A stretch of 64,000 nt of DNA. Source: Fimbriimonas ginsengisoli Gsoil 348. GTDB lineage: Bacteria > Armatimonadota > Fimbriimonadia > Fimbriimonadales > Fimbriimonadaceae. How positions within the stretch are numbered: position 1 is the stretch's first letter; each line of letters starts with the position of its first letter. A program made the position numbers and the translations under genes. Under the pieces are notes generated by a model, which saw nothing but the letters and a program-made list of their open reading frames with translations, was not told where the DNA came from and did not search any database. The stretch is taken from positions 16,123 to 80,122 of the forward strand of contig CAMCVK010000014.1 in assembly GCA_945881865.1 (NCBI GenBank), in the 5' to 3' direction. Positions 14,154-22,516 of the stretch are shown here, one piece after another.

Positions 14154-16492
14154 TCTTCGGCGCGATCGGGGCTGGAATCGGCGCGCTTACCTCCGGCGGC
14201 AATCCAACTGCTATCAAGTGGGGCTGGGCGGCTGGAACCGTCGTTGGTTCGTGGCTAAACCAGCCGGGGGCCGGAGAGTACGGTCGGATTTCCGACCGGA
14301 AGATCAGCGGTTCCCAGTACGGGGCCGGGATCCCGATGGTTTGGGGGAAGGTTCGCGTCGGCGGCACGATGATTTGGGCCGATCAAGACGCAAGCGGCAA
14401 CCACCTAGTCGAGCACGAGGAAGGCGGGGGGAAAAAATCTGGACCAAGCACGTTCTACTACTCGGCCACCGTTGCAGTGGCCTTCGCCATCGGCGAGCTC
14501 GTGTTCCCGGACGGCACGACGGTAAAGCGAAACGTCACGCTGAAGAAGCTTTGGGCGAACGACCAGCTTGTTTATGACTCTGCGGATCCGACGGGGGGCA
14601 TCTTGAAGCCGACGGACGACTTCGTATTTTACGATGGGGATGAAAGTCAGTCGCCGAGCTCGATCATTGTCACGCGAGACGGGACATCCAGCGCCAACAC
14701 GGTCGCGTTCCCCGGAATCGCCTACGTCGTCTTCGAGGACCTGAATCTTCGCGATTACGGGAACTCGGTCCCGTCGTTCTCGGCGATCCTGGAGACCGAC
14801 GCGGTGGACGTCGGCGACGTGTACTCCGACCTAGCCCGACTTTGCGGCATTACCGCCGGCCAGATTGATAAAGCTCTCGCCACCGCGACCGTCGGCGGCA
14901 TGGCGGTCACTGACCCTACTGCTCCGTCGGAGGTGATCGGGACGCTGCTCGATTTCTACGAACTAGACCAGGTCGAGCTCGACGGCCAGTTGAAACTCAT
15001 TCCGCGCGGCGGGTCTTCGGTGGCCACGATCCCGGCGGACGACCTAGGGGTGAACGGTGGGCCGCGCCTGAAGCGAACTCGCGAGCAGGATTCCGAGACT
15101 CCCGGGTCGGTCGAGCTTCAATACTTCGACATCGCAACCGACCTGCAGGGCGCGACCCAAGTTGAGCTAAACCAGACGGGCGATTCGCTGAATATCCGCT
15201 CGATCTCCGTGCCTCTCTCCCTTTCCGCAGCGGATGCAAAGGCGAAAGTGCAGCGGGAGGTCGACAAGGTTCAGGCGGCTCTTCAGCCTGCGATGATTTC
15301 AAGCCTGCCTAAGTGGGGATGGCTCGCACCGGCCGACGTCGTCACCGTTCTCGGCAAGCGGTACCGAGTGGGGAAAATGACGGGCGGCGTTGCTTCCGGT
15401 ATCGATTTCGAACTTGAGCCGGAGCGGTCGTCGGCATTCTCGCAAAGTGGGGCTGGCGGGACATCTGGCGACGGCCAGGACCCGGTTTCGGTTGAGCCTG
15501 TGCCTTCGGTCTTTACCTGTTGGTCTGGCCGGGAGATTCGGGACGCGGATCAGTCCTCGGCGGGCTTCTACGTCGCAGCCACGGGCGCGGACGGCTGGCG
15601 CGGCGGTCGGGTTTTCTACACCCAGGACGGAACGACTTGGATCACCGGCCCGAACGCGACCCGTCGATCGACGTTTGGTGTAACGACTTCGGCCCTCTCG
15701 GCATCGGGCGCAGTTGCGGACACCTTCGACAACACGAACACGTTCGACGTGGACGTCACCGCTTCATCGGGAGTGATCAACACGGTCTCCGACGACGCGA
15801 TTCTCGCCGGTCAGAACCACGCGAGGGTCGGAAGCGAGATTCTCGGCGTCGGCACGGCTTCGGTGGGCTCGCCGTTTAACTACACCCTTTCCCACCTGCG
15901 GCGAGGGGAACGGGGATCCGCGATCGGGGCCTCGTCGGGCGTGCCATTCGTGCTGCTCGACAACGTCGTTCGGGTCAACGTGCCGGAAGAGTGGGTTGGC
16001 CAGACGATCTCGGTGAAAGTCGTTTCGCCCTATCAGACCCTCGCTGACGTCACCGCCCAGACGGTCGTGATTCAGGCCCGGAACGTTCCGGTGTCCGAGC
16101 AACTCATTGATTTTGCGCTTGCCTACTCGGCCCTTGCGGTGACAGTTGTCGACTCATATGCCGGTGGTGGGACCAGGACGGCCGTCGGTTGGACGGCATA
16201 CGATGCGTCGGCGGTGCTGCCGGCCGGCACGCAGTTCGTTGAACTCCAGGCGGTGGCGAACGACCGCGGCAATGCGACGACCCGGCAGGCAATTGAGGCG
16301 CGGAAGGACTCTGGCGGGACTGTGTACACGGTCTCGGAAGGGCGAATCGACAACGCGGATTCCGACCTGCATCTTTGCTCGACTATTCGGGTGCCGGTCA
16401 CCACGTCTCGGCAGTTTGATTACCGCGTGCTGATCGGGTTCGAGGATGGTTGGGAACTGCGAATCGTCGGGGCTTGGAAGACGATCTCGTAA
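14141..16492 (+). CDS. Phage tail tip / hub protein (phage-tail_3 type)
   Basis: 783 residues from ATG 14141. The N-terminus is Gly/Ala-rich and hydrophobic (MATVIFGAIGAGIGALTSGG), followed by ISGSQYGAGIPMVWGKVRVG and MIWADQD, a start shared by many GTA-like and siphophage tail hub proteins. The middle (residues about 230-460) contains the conserved hub region (LARLCGITAGQIDKALATAT; LLDFYELDQVELDGQLKLIP). The C-terminal third is beta-rich. It likely closes the tail and carries receptor-binding parts. It is followed 8 bp later by a small tail gene in the same operon. Confidence 0.8.
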   Translation: MATVIFGAIGAGIGALTSGGNPTAIKWGWAAGTVVGSWLNQPGAGEYGRISDRKISGSQYGAGIPMVWGKVRVGGTMIWADQDASGNHLVEHEEGGGKKSGPSTFYYSATVAVAFAIGELVFPDGTTVKRNVTLKKLWANDQLVYDSADPTGGILKPTDDFVFYDGDESQSPSSIIVTRDGTSSANTVAFPGIAYVVFEDLNLRDYGNSVPSFSAILETDAVDVGDVYSDLARLCGITAGQIDKALATATVGGMAVTDPTAPSEVIGTLLDFYELDQVELDGQLKLIPRGGSSVATIPADDLGVNGGPRLKRTREQDSETPGSVELQYFDIATDLQGATQVELNQTGDSLNIRSISVPLSLSAADAKAKVQREVDKVQAALQPAMISSLPKWGWLAPADVVTVLGKRYRVGKMTGGVASGIDFELEPERSSAFSQSGAGGTSGDGQDPVSVEPVPSVFTCWSGREIRDADQSSAGFYVAATGADGWRGGRVFYTQDGTTWITGPNATRRSTFGVTTSALSASGAVADTFDNTNTFDVDVTASSGVINTVSDDAILAGQNHARVGSEILGVGTASVGSPFNYTLSHLRRGERGSAIGASSGVPFVLLDNVVRVNVPEEWVGQTISVKVVSPYQTLADVTAQTVVIQARNVPVSEQLIDFALAYSALAVTVVDSYAGGGTRTAVGWTAYDASAVLPAGTQFVELQAVANDRGNATTRQAIEARKDSGGTVYTVSEGRIDNADSDLHLCSTIRVPVTTSRQFDYRVLIGFEDGWELRIVGAWKTIS

Positions 16493-16500
16493 ACGGTGGC

Positions 16501-16743
16501 ATGGCCGCACCATCGGTTTTTGATACGCCTCCTCCGGCAAAAATTGACTACGACGCCAATCAGCGCGAGATTTACTTAGGCAACTGGCCTGCGAACCAAC
16601 CCGTGAATCTGGCGACGGCAAGCTGCCGCGTGACCAAGATTAACTACAACGCCGATGGCACGATTTCGGGCTACCAGACGACAGCCAACTGGGGCACTTT
16701 TGGCGACGTGTGGAATAACCGGGCCTCTTTGGTGTACCTATGA
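16501..16743 (+). CDS. Small phage tail protein, 80 residues
   Basis: Starts MAAPSVFDTPPPAKIDYDAN and contains TKINYNADGTISGYQTTANW. It resembles small tail-fibre-associated proteins found between hub and fibre genes, but no family name is certain. GTAA plus 8 nt precedes ATG 16501; there the TAA is also the hub stop codon, so the element may be coincidental. The stop overlaps the next ATG (ATGA), showing coupling to the fibre gene. Confidence 0.7.
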   Translation: MAAPSVFDTPPPAKIDYDANQREIYLGNWPANQPVNLATASCRVTKINYNADGTISGYQTTANWGTFGDVWNNRASLVYL

Positions 16744-18992
16744 GCGTCCTCGGTCGGAACATCGGCGGCGGCATGGTGCTGGTGCCCGGGATCAAAACCG
16801 GCGACGAGGCCCTTAACGCCTTTGCGGCGCGAGGCGACGCGATCAACCGTGCGGCTTCCGCAGAACCCGTTTTCGTTTGGGAGAGCGGCCCCCCGGCGCA
16901 AACCGGCGGGATTCTAACGAACTCATTCCCGAACAGTGCCGCCACCGGCTACGCTTCGCCGGTCGGTGTGGTGCCAACGCCATTTAACGCGATTCGGATC
17001 CCGCTCCGGCCAAATAACAGCGATTTTCGATGTGAACGCCTGTGGGTTCGGGTTCGCGAAACCGATGGAAGTGGGACCATCCTCGCCGAAGGCCGCGCCA
17101 CCGTTTCAGCGGCTCTATTGCAGACGTCGTTTCCATGGGTTCGCCTTGACCGGGTGGTGAATAGTGCTACTGCACTATTCGTTGAATTCATCACCGGACG
17201 GACCGACCGATTTCTTCTGTCAAACGCTTCGCTGTACGCCGGCAGCGTTGCGGGAATCATCACGGGCGGAACGCTCAGCGAGAATTCGACGTGGGCTTGG
17301 GGAACGCCCGGTACGCTTGGGACTGGCCAGAACGTTTACTTCCAATTCGGCCTACTTCAAGAGGTGCCGTCGCAAACTCCGGTCGATATTTCCGCTTGCA
17401 ACTGGAGATACAACGCCTCGACTGACGTCTTTACGGCCTGGGCCGGGCCGATTGGGACGTTCACTTGTGCCGCCGATACGATCATGGTCCCGTGCTGGCC
17501 AAACTCGGCCACGCCGCTCACCGACTCTCGGCTAGTCGTTCGCGACGGAAGTTCTAGCGGTGCTATTCTTGCCCAGGCTTCGCTAACCGGCCTAAGCTTG
17601 GAGCCGGGGCGGCTTCACAACCTAACCTACCGACTAGACAAGCGCGTCCCGGCCGGGACTTCAATCTGGCTGGAGGTACTGCACAACGCGCCGTCCGGCT
17701 TCCTGCTGACGCAGGCGGGGGCGTTCGCGTCGCCGACGGCTCGGTATTCGACGTCCTCGGCTTGCTATGGCGGGGTGGCTTGGCAGAACTCGGCAACGCA
17801 GTATTCGCCGTGGTGCCGGATCATTCAGAACGATCCTTCGAAGGTCGCGCCGTCGCAGAACGCGGGTCCGGTAGGGATTAACCAGGCCATCGACACCGAC
17901 CAGGCCCCGTTCTTGATCGCGCCTCGGCTCATGTACGCGGTTGCGGGATGGGGAAACAACGACCTTTCGACGTATTTCACGCAGATGCTTCTCACCCCGG
18001 CCTGCGAGACCGTTCCGGAAAGGGACTTCCTAATTCGGGGCACGGCAGGCGCCGGTCCGACGCTTCAGCAAGACGTGAACCGCCTGATCTTCAAGGGCGG
18101 AACGGCGAACTCTTACACGGCCACATGGACGGTATCGCGCGGGCCCAAGCTATTGGACCGGCGAACCACTACCCTCACCGTCGTTGCCAGTACAAACGGA
18201 TCTGGGACAAAGAGATTCTTGCCTATTGGCGATTCCCTCACCGACCCAACCGCAGGAACGGCTGCAGCTCGTGGACAGTGGCTCGCCGAAGTGGTCCGAC
18301 TGTTCGATGGTGACACGATGACGCTTGCCTTGCGAGGGGCAAGAACCGGTAACAAGAACGACAGCACATCTGTCTCCCGCGCTCTTGCTTGCGAAGGCCG
18401 GGCTGGATGGACGGTCTCCCAGTTCATGTCGGCAGGCTCGCCGCTTTTCAATGGCGGCGCATCCCTCGATATCCCGGGCTTCATCTCCGGGATGGGCTTG
18501 ACCTCCGGCGATTATGTTGCGATCTTCCTTGGTACCAACGACATCGCCTCCGAGCAGTCAGACCACTCAGCGCGGGTAGTGGCCCAAACGGCTATGGCGC
18601 AGCTCAAGACGCTCGTTGCGGCCTTCCGTGCGGCGGTTTCGGGGATTCGGATTCTGTTCCTCACGATTCCAACCGGGGCGGCAGACCAGAACGCTTTTGG
18701 CGCGGTCTACGGCATCTCGCAGACGCGGAATCGATTTCAGCGGAACGCGCTGATTTGGAACCAGGAGCTTTGCCGGGCGTTCGAAAGTGCCAACTTTGTT
18801 GCGAACAACCAACACGTCGTGCACGCAGGCGCGGCGGTTGATCCATCTACCGGTTACCCTTCGGCCAGCGCGGCGACGAACGGCTACCTCGCCACCACAA
18901 TGGCGAAAGGCACGGACCCGGTCCACATCTCCGACGTTGGGAACTTCCAGTTCGGATATGCGGTCGCGTCCTACATCAAGGGTGTGGGGTGA
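16740..18992 (+). CDS. Tail fibre with C-terminal SGNH/GDSL esterase domain
   Basis: 750 residues. Residues 1-480 are beta-rich with two similar modules (for example PNNSDFRCERLWVRVRETDG; PNSATPLTDSRLVVRDGSSS), typical of virion adhesins. Residues about 490-750 form an SGNH hydrolase: block I IGDSLTDP with Ser499, block III IFLGTNDIA, and block V DPVHISDVG with Asp726 and His729. Such domains remove acetyl groups from surface polysaccharides during adsorption. It is the last gene of the tail operon, with the tRNA-like gene 29 bp downstream. Confidence 0.88.
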   Translation: MSVLGRNIGGGMVLVPGIKTGDEALNAFAARGDAINRAASAEPVFVWESGPPAQTGGILTNSFPNSAATGYASPVGVVPTPFNAIRIPLRPNNSDFRCERLWVRVRETDGSGTILAEGRATVSAALLQTSFPWVRLDRVVNSATALFVEFITGRTDRFLLSNASLYAGSVAGIITGGTLSENSTWAWGTPGTLGTGQNVYFQFGLLQEVPSQTPVDISACNWRYNASTDVFTAWAGPIGTFTCAADTIMVPCWPNSATPLTDSRLVVRDGSSSGAILAQASLTGLSLEPGRLHNLTYRLDKRVPAGTSIWLEVLHNAPSGFLLTQAGAFASPTARYSTSSACYGGVAWQNSATQYSPWCRIIQNDPSKVAPSQNAGPVGINQAIDTDQAPFLIAPRLMYAVAGWGNNDLSTYFTQMLLTPACETVPERDFLIRGTAGAGPTLQQDVNRLIFKGGTANSYTATWTVSRGPKLLDRRTTTLTVVASTNGSGTKRFLPIGDSLTDPTAGTAAARGQWLAEVVRLFDGDTMTLALRGARTGNKNDSTSVSRALACEGRAGWTVSQFMSAGSPLFNGGASLDIPGFISGMGLTSGDYVAIFLGTNDIASEQSDHSARVVAQTAMAQLKTLVAAFRAAVSGIRILFLTIPTGAADQNAFGAVYGISQTRNRFQRNALIWNQELCRAFESANFVANNQHVVHAGAAVDPSTGYPSASAATNGYLATTMAKGTDPVHISDVGNFQFGYAVASYIKGVG

Positions 18993-19021
18993 CCGTCTAA
19001 CGGTAGAAACATGCATCTAGC

Positions 19022-19097
19022 GGGTCTGTAGCTCAGTGGTTAGAGCGTACGGCTCATAACCGTTCGGTCGAAAGTTCGGTTCTTTCCTGGCCCACCA
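19022..19097 (+). tRNA. tRNA-Met-like (CAT), degenerate, probably phage-borne
   Basis: A 76-nt cloverleaf with encoded CCA: acceptor GGGTCTG/CTGGCCC, D-stem GCTC/GAGC, anticodon loop CTCATAA (CAT), T-stem GAAAG/CTTTC. It is imperfect: a T-T mismatch in the acceptor stem, another at 27-43, and a T-loop TTCGGTT with G at the nearly invariant A58 position. CAT could also be tRNA-Ile2 if the C is modified. It lies 29 bp after the fibre gene and just before a terminator. Confidence 0.7.
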
Positions 19098-19120
19098 ACT
19101 TCCATCGAAACCCTTGCGAA

Positions 19121-19146
19121 GGCCCCGGGAAACCGGGGTCTTTTTT
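19121..19146 (+). terminator. Intrinsic terminator at the end of the phage tail operon
   Basis: Stem GGCCCCGG (19121-19128) with CCGGGGTC (19133-19140), a GAAA tetraloop and a run of T (19141-19146). It follows the tRNA-like gene and would end the tail-fibre/tRNA transcript. Confidence 0.92.
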
Positions 19147-19200
19147 GTGCCTGCTTCCCCAATTCCGGCGGAGTGTCGAAAGTGTCAACCTTGGATTTAC

Positions 19201-19275
19201 ATGGTTCTTTGTTACTCGCGATCTGGAGTCGAGATTTGGCACGGTGACGCCCTGGAGGCGATGCGCAGCTCCTAA
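19201..19275 (+). pseudogene. Remnant of a DNA methyltransferase N-terminus
   Basis: ATG 19201 to TAA 19273-19275 gives 24 residues containing SRSGVEIWHGDALEAMRSS. The string V.I.HGDALE is the usual start of phage and restriction N4/N6 methyltransferases (SAM-binding loop), which should be followed by D.vvtDPPY. No such continuation is seen in the following 400 bp in any frame I checked by eye, so this looks like a truncated gene at the phage edge. Confidence 0.4.
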
Positions 19276-19676
19276 CGGCTTTTGAAAAGAAAGGGTCGGA
19301 TAGGTGATCATGGACCAGTTAGCGATGATCCGCGTCTACGCTTCGGGGCCGACACTTAGTTGTCCTTCGAAGGGTGCCACCCGACGAAAGCAGGATACCA
19401 AACAACGAGCGAATCGACCATCACAATCAGCACTTTGCGCCTGCCTTCCGGGGCGGTTTGCGTGTTCTCGGAGCCGGGACGCCCGGGTTCTTGCGCACGC
19501 CGAGCCGCAACTTGCGGAATCGCTTGCTACCCTCGAGGCGCAAGATCTCGGCCCGGCGGCTGGAAGCGTATTTCGAGGGTCTTTGCTGAGGGTTCTTTTT
19601 GGGGTTCTTATCCCGTTGTAAATTCCCACCTGTCGGCGCAAATTCTTGGGGCTGGATTGAAAACTAGGCTGAAAAC
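19276..19676. other. Intergenic region without a convincing gene
   Basis: About 400 bp between the methyltransferase remnant and tRNA-Arg. Frames on both strands are open for 70-120 codons, but their translations are Arg/Ser/Pro-rich with no recognisable motif, as expected by chance at this GC content. As the stretch next to the 3' end of tRNA-Arg, it is where an attachment site or integrase remnant would lie; I see no integrase motif. Confidence 0.5.
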
Positions 19677-19752
19677 TGGCGGCCACGGAGGGACTCGAAC
19701 CCCCGGCGCCCTCCTTAGGACGGAGGCGCTCTATCCCCTGAGCTACGTGGCC
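19677..19752 (-). tRNA. tRNA-Arg (CCT)
   Basis: A 76-nt cloverleaf on the minus strand with encoded CCA: acceptor GGCCACG/CGTGGCC with no mismatch, D-stem GCTC/GAGC, anticodon stem CCTCC/GGAGG with loop GTCCTAA (anticodon CCT), and T-loop TTCGAGT. It reads AGG codons. Its 3' end faces the phage region, the usual orientation for a tRNA used as attB. Confidence 0.97.
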
Positions 19753-19835
19753 GAGGCCTCAGTTTACCGACGCATGGCGTCGCGCGGGATGAATCTTCGT
19801 CAGCCAAGGCAACCGACCGGCGCAAAGCTCCGGCC

Positions 19836-19841
19836 CACAAT
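19836..19841 (+). promoter_or_regulatory. -10 hexamer CACAAT, leaderless start of the TolB-like gene
   Basis: CACAAT lies 5 nt before ATG 19847 with no Shine-Dalgarno. It is a weaker match to the TANNNT-plus-5-to-8-nt pattern of this genome. Confidence 0.4.
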
Positions 19842-19846
19842 GATGC

Positions 19847-20995
19847 ATGCTCCTCACGCTCGTGGCGACTTTGGCCCTTTCCGTTGCGAACCCCGCGACG
19901 CCAGCGCACCCGGCCGGTTGCGGCCACGTCTACCTGCCAGAATATGACGAAACGGCGGGCCTCTACGCCCAGCAAAACGCTACCCCTTGGCCAGATTCGA
20001 TGCCGCTGGAATCGCGCGCCGACGAGCCCAACATCCAGAGCATCAAGCAGATGACCTTTGGCGGCCAAAACGCCGAGGCCTATTGGAGCAAAGACGGCAA
20101 GCACCTCGTTTACCAAAGCTTTCAGCCCGGATACCCAGACGAGCAAATCTTCGTGATGAACACCGATGGCTCGAACCGCCACCTGGTGAGCACCGGAAAG
20201 GGCCGATGCACGTGTTCCTACTTTTCGCCCGACAACAAGTGGATCTACTTCAGCAGCACGCACACTAAGAACGAGGGACCTCAACAGAAGCTCGACATGA
20301 GCAAAGGCTATCTTTGGATGGTCAACCCGCAGTTTTCGGTTTACCGAATTCCGGCCGGGCCAGCGATGAAAGGCCAATCTACTAAGCCGAGCCCGATCAT
20401 CACGCTAAACGGTTACGTGGCCGAGACCACGATTGCTCCGAACGGGAAGTACCTCACCTTTACAAGCGATTTTGAGGGTGACCTAGAGATTTACCGAGCC
20501 GACCTAGACGGCAAGAACATCAAGAAACTGACCGACGAACCGGGCTACGACGGCGGACCGTTCGTCAGCTGGGACAGCAAGCATATTGTTTACCGCCGTG
20601 ATACTATTGACAGTACCGAAGAGCTTAACGACTATAAGAAGCTGCTCAGCGAGCACCTGGTTCGTCCGTCGCGCTTGGAGATTTGGATCATGGACGCAGA
20701 CGGAAAGAACAAGCGGCAGGTGACGCACCTCGGCTGCGCGTCGTTCGCGCCGTTCCTCCACCCGAACGGAAAGGAAATCCTGTTTAGCAGCAACTACGGC
20801 GACCCGAAGGCGCGCGAGTTCGACATTTTCAAGATCAATGTGGACGGCACTGGCCTCCGGCGCATCACGAATTCGCCCGACTTTGACGGCTTCCCGATGC
20901 TCTCGCGGGACGGAAAGAAGCTGGTTTGGGCGAGCAACCGAAACGGCAAGGTGCGCGGTGAAACGAACATTTTCACCGCTGACTGGAAAGACTGA
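19847..20995 (+). CDS. Exported TolB-like beta-propeller protein
   Basis: 382 residues with a short signal peptide (MLLTLVATLALSVANPATPA). It contains repeated PD40/WD40-like blades: AEAYWSKDGKHLVYQS, CSYFSPDNKWIYFSS, TTIAPNGKYLTFTSDF, APFLHPNGKEILFSS and FPMLSRDGKKLVWASNRNG. Each follows the W(S)PDG..i.F.S pattern of the C-terminal TolB propeller. Family members act in the periplasm as binding scaffolds, and no catalytic residues are visible. ATG 19847 is chosen for the signal peptide and the hexamer just upstream. The GT-C-like gene follows 42 bp downstream on the same strand. Confidence 0.82.
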   Translation: MLLTLVATLALSVANPATPAHPAGCGHVYLPEYDETAGLYAQQNATPWPDSMPLESRADEPNIQSIKQMTFGGQNAEAYWSKDGKHLVYQSFQPGYPDEQIFVMNTDGSNRHLVSTGKGRCTCSYFSPDNKWIYFSSTHTKNEGPQQKLDMSKGYLWMVNPQFSVYRIPAGPAMKGQSTKPSPIITLNGYVAETTIAPNGKYLTFTSDFEGDLEIYRADLDGKNIKKLTDEPGYDGGPFVSWDSKHIVYRRDTIDSTEELNDYKKLLSEHLVRPSRLEIWIMDADGKNKRQVTHLGCASFAPFLHPNGKEILFSSNYGDPKAREFDIFKINVDGTGLRRITNSPDFDGFPMLSRDGKKLVWASNRNGKVRGETNIFTADWKD

Positions 20996-21037
20996 GCATC
21001 GCCGCCCGGGGCATTGGCAGTAACCTAGTCGCCGCCG

Positions 21038-22516
21038 ATGCTCCAAAACCAGGAAGACCCGTGGCGCAACTTGCGCCGCTATTTGTGGCTGCTCGCGTTC
21101 ATCACCCTGTGGGCCGGAGCGTCCTTGCTTTCGCGCGGAACCGAGTTTTTGGCCGGAGCGCGGACCGTCGACGACACGTATTATTACCTGCAAATAGCGT
21201 GGAACCACCAGCGACTGGGGTTCCCGACCTTCGACGGTTTGGTGCCGACGAACGGGGTTCAGGCCCTTTGGTCTTTGTGGTTGCGAGGGCTGGCGGCGGT
21301 TTTCCTCTCGAAGGATGCGTTGCTTGCGGCCACGATCGGCTCGTCGGTTTTGTGTCATTTTTTCGCGTTTTTCTTCATTTATCGGATCGGTCGGACGATC
21401 GACTCGCCGACCTTTGCGGCCATCGGCGGGGTGCTTTGGCTGATCTACGGAGTGAGCACGCGTATGCCGTGGAGCGGGATGGAGAACGCGCTGCATGCCC
21501 TCACGATCTGGTGGGTCATCGACGTGTCGCTGCGATTAAAGGCACTCGAGGGCCGGCCGTTTGCCGAATTTTGCTTGGCGCTCACGCTAATGACTTGGGC
21601 GCGGCTGGATTCGGCGGTGCCGGCTTTGGTGTTGCTGGGCGTGGTCGTTTGGCGCGAAAGGGCAACTTGGCAGTGGCGCGTGGTTGCGCCGGGATTGCTG
21701 ATCGGCGTCGCGGGAGCGGTGATCTACCTTTTCACCATGCGCAGCTGGGGCGGTACGGGGATCCCGCTTTCCGGTTCCGTCAAACAATCGGGGATCTTTC
21801 CTTTTGTGCAACTTTCGCCGCTAAACAAGGCAAAAAACATCTTCACCGGAATCTGGCCGATCTTCAGCATTCCGGCGCTCTCGGCGGTCATTCTCGCCGC
21901 GGCGGGCGTCTCAGCTTGGTTCCATCGCGAGCAGCTTCGCCACTTTGCGCCGCTGGCCTGGGCGACCGGGGCGTACTTGCTGTTCATGCTGGTCTTTCCC
22001 ACGACGGCTTTCCAGCGGTGGTATTTCAGCCTCCCGATGATCCTGGTGATCGCAGGTATCGCCGCAGTGGTTCCAGCAGCAGCATCGTGGCCAGTCGCTG
22101 GAATTGGCTTCTTCGCGGCGGTGTATGCGGCGTTCAACGGTCCTGCGACAAAGATGGACGAAGAGAGCATTTTCACCGTGCGATACCGTTTCGCGCGATG
22201 GATCGAGGCGAACACCGCCCCAGATGAACGGCTCGCCAGTTGGAACGCCGGGCAGCTCGGATATTTCACGAACCGCACCGTGATCAACCTAGACGGCCTG
22301 GTCAACAACCGCGAGTATTTCGAAAAAGTATTCAAGCCGCAGCGCGGCCTAATGGAATACCTGCGCGAGAAGAAGGTGCGATACGTTATCGACTACCGCG
22401 ACCAGTCTCCCGGCAAGCTCATCAGCAACCTGCCGGAACTTCCTGCAGGCAACTTCTCCTACCTAGACGAAGAAGGCAAGCGACGAACCTTTAAGATGTG
22501 GAAAGTCAGCGAGTAG
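21038..22516 (+). CDS. Polytopic membrane protein, GT-C glycosyltransferase-like
   Basis: 492 residues with roughly ten membrane segments. Before the second segment lies RTVDDTYYYLQIAWN, an acidic pair on the first outer loop as in GT-C (ArnT/PMT-type) transferases. The C-terminal part is soluble: ASWNAGQLGYFTNRTVINLD then GLVNNREYF, followed by YVIDYRD. This resembles Armatimonadota and cyanobacterial GT-C-like proteins of unknown sugar substrate. It probably transfers a lipid-linked sugar outside the membrane, but the acceptor is unknown. Its stop overlaps the end of the opposite gene by 11 nt. Confidence 0.6.
   Translation: MLQNQEDPWRNLRRYLWLLAFITLWAGASLLSRGTEFLAGARTVDDTYYYLQIAWNHQRLGFPTFDGLVPTNGVQALWSLWLRGLAAVFLSKDALLAATIGSSVLCHFFAFFFIYRIGRTIDSPTFAAIGGVLWLIYGVSTRMPWSGMENALHALTIWWVIDVSLRLKALEGRPFAEFCLALTLMTWARLDSAVPALVLLGVVVWRERATWQWRVVAPGLLIGVAGAVIYLFTMRSWGGTGIPLSGSVKQSGIFPFVQLSPLNKAKNIFTGIWPIFSIPALSAVILAAAGVSAWFHREQLRHFAPLAWATGAYLLFMLVFPTTAFQRWYFSLPMILVIAGIAAVVPAAASWPVAGIGFFAAVYAAFNGPATKMDEESIFTVRYRFARWIEANTAPDERLASWNAGQLGYFTNRTVINLDGLVNNREYFEKVFKPQRGLMEYLREKKVRYVIDYRDQSPGKLISNLPELPAGNFSYLDEEGKRRTFKMWKVSE

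Noticed and set aside
1..19300. Gene transfer agent instead of prophage
   Set aside because: The hub protein and NlpC peptidase resemble GTA genes, but the lambda-type capsid/decoration pair, fibre esterase and cargo gene fit a phage. It cannot be settled without the left flank.
19304..19621. Open frames between the phage edge and tRNA-Arg, checked for an integrase remnant
   Set aside because: No R..H.R..Y-type recombinase motif in any frame; low-information Arg/Ser/Pro translations.
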